Below the pieces are notes generated by a model. It ran no database searches. It saw only the letters and a program-made list of their open reading frames with translations, and was not told where the DNA came from. Positions 10,499-22,906 of a DNA stretch of 64,000 bases are shown one piece after another; position 1 is the stretch's first letter, and each line of letters begins with the position of its first letter. A program made the translations under genes and the position numbers. This stretch comes from Hexactinellida sp. DTS-2022 (taxonomy: Eukaryota; Porifera; Hexactinellida): assembly GCA_028753945.1 (NCBI GenBank), contig JAPNXP010000010.1:2669042-2733041 (forward strand), given 5' to 3'.

Positions 10499-12625
10499 GC
10501 GTACCTTTAACCTGTTTCGCGTACCATTAACCTGTTTGGAGTACCATTAACCTGTTTGGCGTGCCATTAACTTTTTCAGTGTACCATCTTTGGTATATCA
10601 TTAAATTCTTTGGTGTACCATTAACCTGTTTGGCGTACCATTAACCTCTTCGGTGTACCATTAACCTCTTTAGCGTACCATTAACCTGTTGGCGTACCAT
10701 TAACCTCTTCGGTGTACCATTAACCAGTTGGCGTACCATTGACCTGTTGGCATACCAATAACCTTTTCGGCGTACCATTAATCTGTTGGCGTACCATTAA
10801 CATCTTCGGTGTACCATTAACCTCTTTAGCGTACCATTAACCTGTTGGCGTACCATTAACCTCTTTGGCGTACCATTAACCTCTTCGGTGTACCATTAAC
10901 CAGTTGGCGTACCATTAACCTGTTGGCGTACCAATAACCTTTTCGGCGTACCATTAACCTGTTGGCGTACCATTAACCTCTTCGGTGTACCATTAACCTC
11001 TTTAGCGTACCATTAACCTGTTGGCGTACCATTAACCTCTTTGGCGTACCATTAACCTGTTGGCGTACCATTAACCTTTTCGGCGTACCATTAACCTCTT
11101 GGCGTACCATTAACCTCTTGGCGTACCATTAACCTCTTTGGCGTACCATTAACCTGTTGGCGTACCATTAACCTTTTCGGCGTACCATTAACCTATCGGT
11201 GTACCATTAACCTCTTAGGAGTACCATTAACCTGTTAGAGCACCATTAACCTCTTCGGCGTACCATTAACCAGTTAGGGTACCATTAACCTCTTCGGTGT
11301 ACCATTAACCTCTTTGGCGTACCATTAACCTGTTGGCGTACCATTAACCTTTTCGGCGTACCATTAACCTGTTAGGGTACCATTAACCTGTTGGCGTACC
11401 ATTAACCTCTTAGGCGTACCATTAACCTGTTAGAGTACCATTAACCTCTTCGGCGTACCATTAACCTGTTAGGGTACCATTAACCTCTTCGGTGTACCAT
11501 TAACCTCTTTGGCGTACCATTAACCTGTTGGCGTACCATTAACCTTTTCGGCGTACCATTAACCTGTTAGGATACCATTAACCTGTTTGGTGTACCATTA
11601 ACCTGTTGGCGTACCATTAACCTCTTTGGCGTACCATTAACCTGTTGGCGTACCATTAACCTTTTCGGCGTACCATTAACCTGTTGGCGTACCATTAACC
11701 TGTTGGCGTACCATTAACCTTTTCACTGTACCATTAACCTCTTTGGCGTACCATTAACCTGTTGGCGTACCATTAACCTTTTCGGCGTACCATTAACCTG
11801 TTAGGGCACCATTAACCTGTTTGGTGTACCATTAACCTGTTTGGTGTACCATTAACCTGTTTGGCGTACCATTAACCTCTTGGCGTACCATTAACCTCTT
11901 CGGCGTACCATTAACCTGTTAGGGTACCTTTAACCTCTTCGGCGTACTATTAACCTCTTCGGCGTACCATTAACTTCTTCGGCGTACCATTAACCTTTTC
12001 GGCGTACCATTAACCTCTTCGGCGAACCATTAACCTATCGGTGTACCATTAACCTCTTAGGCGTACCATTAACCTGTTAGGGTAACATTAACCTCTTCGG
12101 CGTACCATTAACCTGTTGGCGTACCATTAACCTCTTCGGTGTACCATTAATCTGTTGGCGTACCATTAACCTCTTCGGTGTACCATTAACCTGTTGGCGT
12201 ACCATTAACCTATCGGTGTACCATTAACCTGTTGGCGTACCATTAACCTCTTCGGTGTACCATTAACCTCTTTAGCGTACCATTAACCTGTTGGCGTACC
12301 ATTAACCTCTTCGGCGTACCATTAACCTGTTAGGTACCATTCACCACTTCGGCGTACTATTAACCTCTTCGGCGTACCATTAACTTCTTCGGCGTACCAT
12401 TAACCTTTTCGGCGTACCATTAACCTCTTCGGCGTACCATTAACCTATCGGTGTACCATTAACCTCTTAGGCGTACTATTAACCTGTTAGGGTACCATTA
12501 ACCTCTTCGGCGTACCATTAACCTGTTAGGGTACCATTAACCTCTTCGGTGTACCATTAACCTGTTGGCGTACCATTAACCTCTTCGGCGTACCTATTAA
12601 CCTGTTGGCGTACCTTAACCTGTAC
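10499..12625 (+). repeat. minisatellite, 19-20 bp unit (main block)
   Basis: About 2.1 kb of tandem GGCGTACCATTAACCTSTT units, with recurring patterns of the CTGTTGGCG, CTCTTCGGTG and CTCTTTAGCG variants that suggest higher-order duplication. Units are directly joined with no unique spacers, so it is not a CRISPR array. Confidence 0.95.
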
Positions 12626-12883
12626 AATTTGACATTAACTTGTTCAGTGTAATATTAACTAAGCATTCAGTGTAGCATTAACATCCTTGAGTTTTAATAT
12701 TTGAGACTTCTTATTTTTGCATAATTCTTAATTTAACTAGTCCATTCAAATTCTTATGCGTACACTTAACCTGTTCTGTCGTGGTTTACAATAGTAATAC
12801 ATTTTCTATATGTACGAAACATTTTCTATTTATACGAAAAATTGTTTTGGATCTTCTGTTCGGATTAGCGAGGGTGCACTATA

Positions 12884-14190
12884 GTTCCAATGGTTTGCAA
12901 TAATCGCCCATTTCTAATTTAATTGGCAATTGATTACTCCATTTTTGGAAGACTCGCGTCACTAATTGCAAATATCTAAATAAAGTTGGAGAATGCTTCT
13001 ATAGACCTGAGCTCTAGCAGAGTTCAGGTTTTTCCCCATACTAAAGCCCAGGCTTACTTTCTAAAGGTCAATTCAAGTCTGGGGAAAACTGACCTTTCTC
13101 TATGCCTGAACACACATACTGAAAAACTGGACTCTACTAGAGCTGAGCTCTATATAAGTTATTTGATAAAGTTGAGTGTGTTTATAAATACGCAAAAGGA
13201 ATTATAATAGTGGCAATTAAAATCTTTAGTAAAAGAAATAATTAATTAATAGAAATATGGAAAATAAATCTAGAATTAATACACTACCCGGACAAACGTA
13301 TTTGGACAACAATAATCTGTATTCATACATTCAAGTTTCAAGCTGCCTATTAACATTGGTAGATGTTTGAACATGCATGTTTTCATAAAACAATATTTAC
13401 GTATAATAAAATAGCAATTTTTTGAATTTTCATTTTTATGGAGGTGTCAAACACATTAAACTATATAATGATCTAAATAAATTAATAATTTCTGATCATT
13501 ATGAGGAAATGGAATAAACAAATTCTGATTTCACATATGAATTCAACGTGGTTGAATTTTTCTAATTGCGAATTTCAAATTATTACGATAATTTATCCAG
13601 TGATACTGCCAGATTCTGATGTGTCACTTGTGCCACAAGTGGAATGTGAAACCCCCTAAGGTACACCACTGTCTGGATTGTAACTAATTGTGACATATAC
13701 AGCGTTAAATAGTAGGATTAATATTGAAGTAATTCTATTGGTAATGGCAATACTATTCCCATAAAAATGTGCTTACTGTAAACAATTTTCGTAAGGAGCC
13801 CCCGGGCCCCCTCGCTTTGCCGAGTCTCAGCGCATAGGCGTTACGCCACTGTTTGGATGGTTAGTCTACAATTATGGGAAAAGATAACTCATTTCTGTTT
13901 ATACGTTTAGGAATATAATTTCATAAAATAAGTATAAATTCCTATTAACAAGAACAGGAAGAATAAACTAATGCAAGTAAATACATAGTTTATCACTAGA
14001 ATGGAAAGAAATTCGTTATAATCAATATCTGTATGACATTAAAATCTTCGAATCTTGCTTGAGAAGGTAGATTTATTTTCTAAAAGTGTGTCACATCTAT
14101 AATTAGACCACGAAATATCGATAAACTGTCAAATACTTTGCTACCCCGACTTTTGTTCCCATTTATAAGATCAGTCTGTATGTACCAATA
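12884..14190. other. intergenic DNA upstream of METTL5
   Basis: No convincing gene. A GC-rich patch near 13797-13850 ends ACGCCACTG and could be the terminus of an old hAT element, but its partner was not found. The METTL5 promoter should lie toward the right edge; no specific element was recognised. Confidence 0.35.
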
Positions 14191-14291
14191 TTATGCAACG
14201 CCATTCTGACAAATTATTCCTTTCCCATTTATACACTTTTCTACTTGCTCTTCGTTTTATTCTAAATCACTCTAGAATTGATTCTTTTTTG

Positions 14292-14930
14292 ATGTCTTCA
14301 TTATTTACAGAAAAACAGTTAAAGATATTATTATTTCAGGTTGATGGATTTAAAGCACCCAAGATTTATCTTGAACAGTATAGTACTCCTCCCGAAATCG
14401 CTACAAATATTTTAACATTTATTGATAGAAAGTACAATGATCTGCGAGGAAAAAATATATTGGATTTAGGCTGTGGCACAGGTATCCTTAGTATAGGTTC
14501 AAGTTTAATCGGTTCTAACTCAACTGGTGTTGATATTTGTATGAATGCATTGTTGATTGCTAAGGAGAATGCCTTTAAACTCGGTATTAGCAATATTGAT
14601 TTTATTTGTAATGACCTATTAATCAACAAGTTTCCTATTTTTTCCAGACAATTTGATACTGTAATAATGAATCCTCCATTTGGAACTAAACTCAATTCTG
14701 GAATTGATATTCATTTCTTAAATGCAGCAATTGCACTTTCCAACAGTGTAATTTATTCTTTGCATAAAAGAACGACTAGAAAATTTATCTTGCAATATGC
14801 ACAATCAAAAAAGTTACATACCGAAGTTATTGCTGAAATTAGATTGAATATTGAAAAAACTTTTAGATTTCAGATGCACAGTTCAGTTGATATTGATGTA
14901 GATTTAATTAGATTTGAAATTTCGCCTTAA
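14292..14930 (+). CDS. METTL5: METTL5-type rRNA adenine-N6 methyltransferase
   Basis: METTL5 with its partner TRMT112 methylates one adenosine of 18S rRNA. The frame is open from 14193, but the ATG at 14292 gives 212 residues, close to the human protein (about 209), so I prefer it. Numbered from the 14193 ATG, the motifs are: QVDGFKAPKIYLEQYSTPP (the family N-terminus), DLGCGTGILSIG at about 91-102 (SAM-binding motif I), then IMNPPFGTK with N160-P-P-F163 (the target-adenine motif), and a C-terminal DIDVDLIRFE as in METTL5. No stop or frameshift interrupts it. It is the only ordinary cellular gene recognised here. It has no visible intron, although TTATTTCAG precedes GTTGATGG (about 14331-14340) and could be a splice acceptor for an alternative first exon. 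Confidence 0.9.
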   Translation: MSSLFTEKQLKILLFQVDGFKAPKIYLEQYSTPPEIATNILTFIDRKYNDLRGKNILDLGCGTGILSIGSSLIGSNSTGVDICMNALLIAKENAFKLGISNIDFICNDLLINKFPIFSRQFDTVIMNPPFGTKLNSGIDIHFLNAAIALSNSVIYSLHKRTTRKFILQYAQSKKLHTEVIAEIRLNIEKTFRFQMHSSVDIDVDLIRFEISP

Positions 14931-17606
14931 AGAGATCCAAAAGATAAGTTCATTGCTGACATTCGATTCCTGGATTTAAAACCTATTTTGATAGGCGTTG
15001 CCTTACCTATTAAGATGGTTCCACAATCCCCTTCACAACGTATCATTAACATTGCATTCATAATAACCCAAATTTCAGATATATCTTTGTTTATAGAAAA
15101 ATTTCAATTAATGTTAAGGTAAATGATTTGTCATTTAGTTCCATATCCACATACCTTGCTGTATCTCGGGAAGTATATAAGCTAGAGAGTCAAACTTTGT
15201 CTTAAACAATAGATAATACGAAGGGATATTATGGGACAGACTAACGTGTCCAAGTACTCTTTAGATTTCCAGGGGATACTTGGCCTTATTATTGCGTTTT
15301 TGGATAGTACAAGTTATTCTAAGAAGGACGAAGAAACTCAGAATTTCTAAAATCGAAAAATTTGAATTAGATATTGATTGTTAAAAATAGCGTAATAGAG
15401 AATCCATACTAGTCAATGGCATTTCTAGCAATTTTCTTTGTTTGGCGCAAGTTCTAATTTAGTGCCAATTTAACTCTACTCTATTATTACAAGTTTTCCC
15501 CCCACACAGAATTATCGATTTCGATTATATTCTTTTTATCTATAGATTTTAAAATAATGACTCGATTTTATCAGAAATTTGGCATTATTTAATTATTAAC
15601 TCTATAACTTTGTATTAACTGTAGACTGCCTAATTGAAACACGTTGTGTCAGGAGGGAAACATGTCGATCAAATCATTCAAATTTCGAGAAAATTCGGAT
15701 TTAGACATGGTTTTGTATTCTCATTCGATTTCAATCATAAAATCAAAATTTTCAGAATTTGTTATGGTGACGTAGCACAAAAGTAAACTGCTCCGCTTCC
15801 CACTCTCTTACTTTTGTAGTTAAGAAATGTGAAAATCTCAGCGTGGGAATACCCATAAGAATATAGTAGACTAATCTTATCTTTTTTAGGATATTTGGGT
15901 GGACTAATATAGAGTTGTGACAGATATAACTCAAATATATGTATATTTTCGTAATCCATGGTTAATCAAATACAGATTTATAATTTTTATGAAAACGACG
16001 TAACTTTAGTTTCCTGATGCAGAATTGTTCAAATTTTGAGATCTGATAACTAATATGATAGTCGTATTTGTTCCTGTTTAGAAACAAAGGATTACTTATA
16101 TATTAACGGCGTTATATCGATTTAAAGAGAAAGTGCGTGTCATCACTTTTTGTCTAAATCCTCGAATAAATATTTTAAAAAATTCTAGCATGTTGATATA
16201 TTATTGTGCTCTTGTTGGATTTCAAATTTATAGGTTCTACATATTATATACAAAAAACTACAGGTTAAGTTATTTTCCTGAAAATCACACCGGCAGTCTA
16301 CGGTTAAAGTAGAAAATCGATACGGCGGGAAAAACCTACTACTGATAAGGATCATTTTTGAGGGATAGTTTTTTTCTCTCCGACTTATAGTTTTTGAGAT
16401 ATGAGAGCCATACAAAGGTCACTCTCAGGAAATCTTTCGGAATATTCTTTAGTACAAAATAACGGCGATTTTGACCTTTAGTGACGTAAAAAGGTCAAAG
16501 AAATGTCCGAATCATATTTTTCTTTCGGAATTGGATAGATAGTATATCAAAGTATAGTTGGGAGTCCTTAAACAATAATCCATCATTTTTCAGGATTTTC
16601 CAATGATTGAGCATCCTATCCCCTAATCTTCACAATCCCCTTTTCTTTGACCTTTAGTGACGTCAAAAAGGTCAAAATTGCAATTTTTCTTTCAGAATCG
16701 GAAACCTAGCATGTCAAAGTATATTTGGAAATGCTAATACACGAAATATGGTATTTAGTTATATTTGTATAAATGTGCCATTGTATCTTCTCAAGGGAAC
16801 TGAAGCAACATGTGTCCTCCAGCATATTCTCTATATTGACCCCTGCCGCAAGAAGATAATCGCATTTCTTTGGTCTAGATTTATCAGATTCTCATTTTCC
16901 AAACATTCGTACCAAAAAAGAGTTACTCCAGGATCTTTTCAACTGGCCACATATTGTTTAATATACTCTATTGTGAGTGCAGCCAACCTGAATCTTCCCC
17001 GAAGTGAGTATCAGCGGGAGCTTGACTTAAATGTAGGCGGTTGATGCTCCAAAAACTGGGCGAAAAAGATGCTCAAGAAGGGGTCAAATTTCAGTAATTA
17101 TAGAAAATATGGCAACAATATCATAATTAACGTTTTAGCTTTTTCGGATTTTGGTTATCCGGTCTATTAATTTTAAGATTGGTAAACATCTCTATGGTTC
17201 TCTTATGGAAGGAGTGGTAAGCACATTAACAATCAAGAGATGGCTCCCTCCCTTTAAGTTTTTACAAAAAAAACATTCTCAAACGAGTGAATGCTACTTA
17301 TATAAGTTATCCCTCAAGTGAACCTCTATCTTAGAAAATGTATTAACGAAAACTTTGTGTAATTAATTGTAAACCTGAATATCTTTAGGTGCTAAGGTGA
17401 GGTTAAAAAGTTTTGAAATTCGATGCAATCTCTAGATTGTTTTAAATAAGAAAAGACGGCACACCCTGTAACATAATTAAGACGCTTACCTGAGAGTTAT
17501 ATAATATATTATTCGATATTTTCTTTATCTCATTAAAATTTAATATCCTAGACCAATAACTAAGGGCGTTTCTGAATTACTATCCCTACAAACGCTTTTA
17601 AGTATT
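14931..17606. other. gene-poor stretch after METTL5
   Basis: AT-rich DNA with no recognised coding sequence. Two related segments of about 90 bp (16445-16560 and 16640-16735) share GACCTTTAGTGACGT, an AAAAAGGTCAAA motif and a TATCAAAGTATA-type tail. A third relative lies inside the hAT MITE near 58390-58490. An open frame at 16748-17044 (98 codons) has no recognisable domain and is probably chance. Confidence 0.4.
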
Positions 17607-17721
17607 CCCATAGCATTCTATACACAAGGAAATGGTGGTGATTGAAGGGCTTGGACCAGGGATTGGTGAGGTCAGTTACTTACTTTTAGATCTAGATCCA
17701 AATACAGCTCTAAAAAAAATA
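17607..17721. repeat. fragment of foldback-element arm
   Basis: CATAGCATTCTATACACAAGG followed by GGACCAGGGATT matches the outer end of the foldback at 9434-10498. Only one arm end is present, so it is a remnant. Confidence 0.55.
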
Positions 17722-17830
17722 CCAAATTGCAGCTGTGCCGACACATGTTCCTTTGGTGGCACTATATTTTTGTGGTGGTTTATTAATAGTGCCTCCAAAG
17801 GACATGCTGTCGGCACAGCTGCAATTTTGG
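17722..17830. repeat. long hairpin of dispersed repeat family (copy 1)
   Basis: A stem of roughly 45 bp (CCAAATTGCAGCTGTGCCGA and its complement) closes over a loop of about 20 bp. Relatives are at 42479-42565, 43215-43326 and 44079-44190. Confidence 0.85.
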
Positions 17831-18620
17831 ATTTTTTTAGCCAAGTCATCAACGCCTCAAGGTGTCAAGAACCATTTGTTAATTGGTCTGAGCCACAAGG
17901 AATGGTAGATAAATGGTGGCTTGTTTTTTCTGTCACAAACCATCTTGAGTTTTATGCCATTCATTCATTATGTATTAATAATAAATTATATTAATAGTTA
18001 TGTATTTTAGCAATGTTATCCACGGTGAGTTTGATTTAAGCAATTAAGCTCACAAATTCCTAATTTAATTTAATTTGCTTTAATCCATGAAAAGTAATAC
18101 TACAGTTAAATAGAAGCCAGCTCAAATTCACAAGTTAAATTAATATAATTATGGCAAGTTGAAACAATAGTGAAAGATTTAACAAGTTAAATGAATAAAT
18201 TTACTACAAGTTTGAACAATAGAATTAGATTTAACAGTTTACTGAATCTGAAGTGTGGGAAATACAGGAGATTGGTACCCCAATTATGCCACAAACCTAG
18301 TCCAAATTGAACTTTTGTAATTTTCCAAATGGTGTAGAATTTAATTCTCTATCCAAATATGTAAATCTTATCTAGTTCGCTATTAAATATTTCATGTTAA
18401 CCTTAAGAGCCATACTTAGTTTAAATAGGTGTTAAAATTATTTGATCAAAAATCGCAACCCCAGGTGCAAATTAGACGGTAACTCCGAACATACATGCCA
18501 AGTTTCATTCCTCAATGTATAAAGGTGTGGTCAGGGCACCGTCTACGGAGAAAAAATATAAATAAAGGCAGTGATTTCAATACTGGACCAATAAACTATA
18601 GTATAGTCGGCACAGTAAAA
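17831..18620 (+). repeat. dispersed hairpin-family repeat body (copy 1)
   Basis: Shared blocks with 43080-45110 and, inverted, 63300-63830: GCCATTCATTCATTATGTAT, AGCAATGTTATCCACGG, AAGTTGAAACAATAG, CCCAGGTGCAAATTAGACGG, and finally TACTGGACCA..TATAGTCGGCACAGTAAAA at 18580-18620. No protein coding. Confidence 0.7.
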
Positions 18621-18634
18621 GCCCCTCACAGAAT

Positions 18635-19450
18635 GGATGGGAGTGTGCTCCTTCTGATTGCACTTCCCCAATGTTTAATTTACCTAGAATTTCAATATTC
18701 AAATTACATTTCATCTTACTGTAATATAATTTAATTAATGTTTGAATTGTGAAGACTTCAAATGTTTAAATTAATTAAAGATTAATTATTACAAATAGAA
18801 ATTAGGAATATGTGCTAGTATTTACGTTACTATTTTGAATAATAGAATTGACATCATCATCAACTTGCAAAATATTCCAACTTCCAAGTGTTTTCATTGC
18901 ACTTGTTTGAAACACATATTCGCTTAAAAACCAATCAATAACGGTCATTATCTAGCAGATAGTAGGCTTATGTAATATGTTTTATAGTATTCACTATTCA
19001 GTATACTATAGAGTAATTACAATATGGAGATGATTGTTTATATTAAAAAGCGTTAATAAAACGTAGAATTGATATTCATTTTAAATAATAAATAGAAAGA
19101 TCATCCTTAGGAAAATACAACGTACGTATCTATTTTTAATTGCTAATTAGAATTATAAAAGAGTAACTAGACCAAAACACAAATTTCGATATAACTGACT
19201 AACAAAGACAAAATTGAGAATTCAGGCTTCGAGGTGATCATCTCCAGGAAATTCTATTTCTCCTATTTAAATTTGAGAGCTCTATCACCAATGGTCTAGT
19301 CAGGCCATCGCGTACGGCCGGCCGGCCGGAAGTCCGACAGAGGTAAATTTAGTAGTGTGCACTTATAGTATAAAACTATAGTAGGATCCTATTATAACGT
19401 TTTTTTACTAGAAGTACACTAAAAAATGTAGTGTCATTGCGAAGGAAAAA
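18635..19450 (+). repeat. dispersed repeat, second family (copy 1)
   Basis: From GGGAGTGTGCTCCTTCTGAT through a GGCCGGCCGGCCGG patch near 19320. It aligns by eye with 47197-48590, which is split by an insertion. Noncoding. Confidence 0.7.
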
Positions 19451-21209
19451 AATTGATAATTCACCACCCTTCTAGGAAAATTAAGAATTGTAAGGATATA
19501 TCTTAATATAATTTAATGTATTTATATATAAAATATACGAATCATAACATAAAATAAGTATAAAAAGTTACAATCAGAGATTAATAGTATGAAGGTAAAT
19601 TTATAGAATGGTGATCTGAGTTCTAAAGGAAGAGCAGTTAAGCAGTTGTACATCTATGACGACAGGGGAAGGGAATGTGGTTACGATGCGTCCTGAATGA
19701 GCGGCTTGATTGTAGGTGTTAATGTAGAGAATACTGTTAAATGATGGTGGTAGATGCACACTGGTATATCAGCATGTCAGGAACCTATCTATAAGATTAG
19801 GGGAATTGAGAACTGCTATTATCTCGACCAACAACTATTGAATTAAAGTTTCAAACCTTCTTCGATAAAATTCCGACCGCAGAATCCCTCGTAAAAGTTT
19901 ACTCAAATGTGAATGCTTATCGATTTCAAAAATATTTCATACAATATGATGAGATTGGAAAATAATTCCAGATGGATACTTAAGTGAGCCTATATCAGGG
20001 AATTAAATGATTGAAAATTCCGTCGTTTAAAACTTGAATATATTTGGGAGGTGTTAAAAAATCTTTGCAGTCTCGACATTCTTTAGAATTTTCAAGGTAC
20101 GAAAAGAAGGCATACCCAGCCACGTAGTTTAGGCATTCAATTTGTGAATATAAAATAGAGGGTAGCAATGTTAAGTATTTCACTTGTAACATACTCAAAA
20201 TCAAACACTGGGTGCTATTCTTTATCGTCCTGTGTAAAAATTTCTAATATTATTTAAGAGATTTTTAATCGGACTGTTGATTTATGTAAAATTTTAGAAG
20301 AATAGATAATTTACTCGACGTTCACACTCCAAAATTTGACAGTAAGATTTATTATAGTTTGAACCAGACATTCGACGATATAGCCCGAATTGATGTTGTA
20401 ATGGGTCATTTTCTATTTGAGATGAGAGCATATTTGTATTAAGAGTGGGAGCGAATACAAGTACAATATTTGTCGGATATAAGCACACCGGTTATAAGAA
20501 CACTAAGTTAAAAAACGGTTTCCATATACCCCATATAGTTTATGTCGGTTATAAGAACATTAAGTGCAGTTCCCGACGATGTGCTAATAACCGGCATCCA
20601 CTGTACTGTATGTCTAAACTAATGAATGTTTGTGGTGTAAGCTTCCCACTAGACATAGGAAGTAATTTCAAACATTCCAGCCATTTAACTACATGGTCCA
20701 AAAGGATGATCTCTAAGAGTTCAAGCGAAGCGGAGCAAAATTTGGATTGTTGAAGCGATACATTGTGGCAAAATGGAGATTATGGGGTAATAGCTAATAG
20801 GTATCTACGTTAATGGTAAACATAAAAGTTGCATTAGTACAAGGTAGGAAATCGACTCCGTAGAATCCAAAAAAATTTGTTCTTTTTCTAACTCAACTAG
20901 AAACATGTGAAAATTACATCATCATTCATTTATTTCTAATATTTTTAATATGGGTCAATAATAATCAAATATTTATCACTCTATATTTTATCATGTGCGT
21001 AGGCTTCGGTAGGTTTGGTAGAGCCATGGTTCTACCAATAATTTACACAGAATCAGTATTTTCTATTAAACATAATCAAAATTGTCCCAAAAGGTCCTAC
21101 CTATGATGACTCGTAATACATAATACCAATCTTTAACTCAAGGCTACGCCCTATGTATGACACTGCAATAGCTGCTCTACCTTATGTTAACAATTTTTAT
21201 GGAAACAAG
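19451..21209. other. gene-free DNA left of the P element
   Basis: No coding sequence recognised. Near 21000-21050, GCGTAGGCTTCGGTAGG and a palindromic TAGAGCCATGGTTCTA match the family of the element at 38990-40770. Confidence 0.4.
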
Positions 21210-21217
21210 AACAAAGT

Positions 21218-21512
21218 CATAGACTACTTAATACTATGGACTGTCGACTCTCAATCTCGGGTCTTCAAACTCGGGTCCATTGTTATCTCTAGAACTATTA
21301 AGTGTGTTGATATTAAATGTATTATTGTTGAATAGGAAGTCGTATATGGTGATGCCATAGGTCGTATTGGCATATCTAAAATATCTCTGGTTTTTTAGTT
21401 TTGCGGTTTTTCACACCTTTCCATATATGGTAAAAATGTTGAAAACTCGGAATCAGTTAAAGTTAGACATGAAGAATGTATTATGGGCGAATGGGAAGTC
21501 GTATATAGGGAG
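21218..21512 (+). repeat. P-element left inverted end (outer part)
   Basis: Matches the complement of 29765-30058, for example GACTGTCGACTCTCAATCTC and ATTATGGGCGAATGGGAAGT. The inner part of this end resumes at 25947-25998 beyond the inserted MULE. Confidence 0.92.
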
Positions 21513-21715
21513 GGAAATACGACAGTTGTGTATAAGACTAGTGCGACAGTTGTGTACAACTTAGTGCGACATTTGTGTACAACTTTGGTACGACATTTGT
21601 GTACAGAGATTTTTGTGCACAGCGACATTTGTGTACAGCGACATTTATGTACAGCGGCATTTGTGTATAGACTACAGAGTTTTGTACATGGGGACACTTG
21701 TGTACAATCACAGTC
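21513..21715 (+). repeat. MULE-2 left inverted end of tandem repeats
   Basis: Repeated CGACATTTGTGTACA units; its counterpart is at 25785-25938. These repeats create false open frames on both strands. Confidence 0.88.
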
Positions 21716-22402
21716 AACCTGGTAAGGTGAAGAGATTGTCTCATTGAAATGAATGCACGTTTTTACTAAATTAAACATTTTTACAAGTTTTATTTAAGTA
21801 TAAATGATTAACAATTTTTAAGATAACAGTCAGGTTCTTTATTCTAAACATTCAAGGAACCAAAATTGTGTTTATAATATAGAGGCTTCTAATAAGCAAA
21901 CTAACTCAAACAAACCTAAGTTGTTAAATTGGGAGCCGTGTAGTACTTGTTCATTATAATTATAATAATTTCATAAGTAGACGATTATTGTTCATAATAA
22001 GTAGACCTGATCCTGACTGTCAGTTTCTTTTTCTTCACCCTAAAATGAGCCCTCTTACTGCAAATTCAGCTTCCATAAACAAGTACACATGATTATTTTC
22101 GTTACTGAACATCTAATAAATGAAATACTTGTACTTTTTTTATTGGCTCTACAGTGCAACCTGCTTGCTGGTGCTAATTCTAGTGTATCGACTTATCTGA
22201 TACCGTAAGAATTCTCATTTCCCCTGAAATTGATTAATTAATATACTTATACCACTTTGAGACACTTTTTATTAATCAAATTGGATATAACATCAATCAA
22301 TGTATACGCTTCACCTGACTGTATATGACTTCACTCCGGGTGTAAATATTAAAATAGGATTTCGGGCCTTGCATTCCTTATATATGTATTCCTCGACTAA
22401 AT

Positions 22403-22904
22403 ATGAAATTTCAAATTCTAATGGATTATTTATCAATTTCTTGGTCTACATTCATTGAACATAAATGGACTAATCTTGAACAGATAGCAGATTCAACGTA
22501 TCTCAATACTAATGCTACCCTTTTAAACTCAGAAATGATTATATCTGAATTGACAAATCTACCGTCGGAAGTATTAATTGCGCTGACATTATCCAAAGCG
22601 AAACTTTAAGTCTACTTTTGAACATTTGTCTCAGGCTTTGGATTAAATATTCTTAAACCTTGGTAACCCTTTCCTGAAGGCAGCATACAAAATAAGGGTG
22701 ACGCCTTACCCATTGAACGTTGCCGTTATGAAATGGGGAACAGCACAAAAAGAGGGTGGACTTTTAAGCTGGATAGATGATGATGGTATTATTTTGATTA
22801 ACAATGAGCACATATTCAAAATACTCTCAGAATTTCATTTGTACTGTCATGGCAGAGAACAACAAATTGTGCAAATAAATAGCGAAGCTGGCAAAATGCC
22901 TTAG
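22403..22904 (+). other. two short open frames in MULE-2, unidentified
   Basis: Frames at 22403-22609 (68 codons) and 22698-22904 (68 codons) read smoothly (for example EHKWTNLEQIADSTYLNT and LLSWIDDDGIILINNEHIFK) and precede the transposase remnant. They may be broken pieces of a second MULE protein or an N-terminal extension. No family recognised. Confidence 0.35.
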
Positions 22905-22906
22905 AT

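Larger units (their letters stand above)
8643..12881. mobile_element. TA-flanked (pogo/mariner-like) element swollen by a minisatellite
   Basis: The left end CAGTACACCCTCGCTAATCC and the right end, read inward, TAGTGCACCCTCGCTAATCC are inverted copies that continue into CGAACAGA. They are flanked by TA at 8641-8642 and 12882-12883. This suits a non-autonomous Tc1/mariner/pogo-type element. No transposase is present. Almost all of the 4.2-kb interior is a tandem array, interrupted by a 1,065-bp foldback and a 178-bp MITE. Confidence 0.7.

Noticed and set aside
8826-12625. CRISPR-like array
   Set aside because: The 19-20 bp units are directly joined without unique spacers, and the context is an animal genome.
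14193-14291. N-terminal 33-residue extension of METTL5
   Set aside because: Not needed for the family length; the ATG at 14292 matches the known protein size, so the extension is probably untranslated.
21395-21778. Overlapping open frames on both strands (up to 127 codons)
   Set aside because: They consist of the MULE-2 tandem end repeats translated; low-complexity and repeated.
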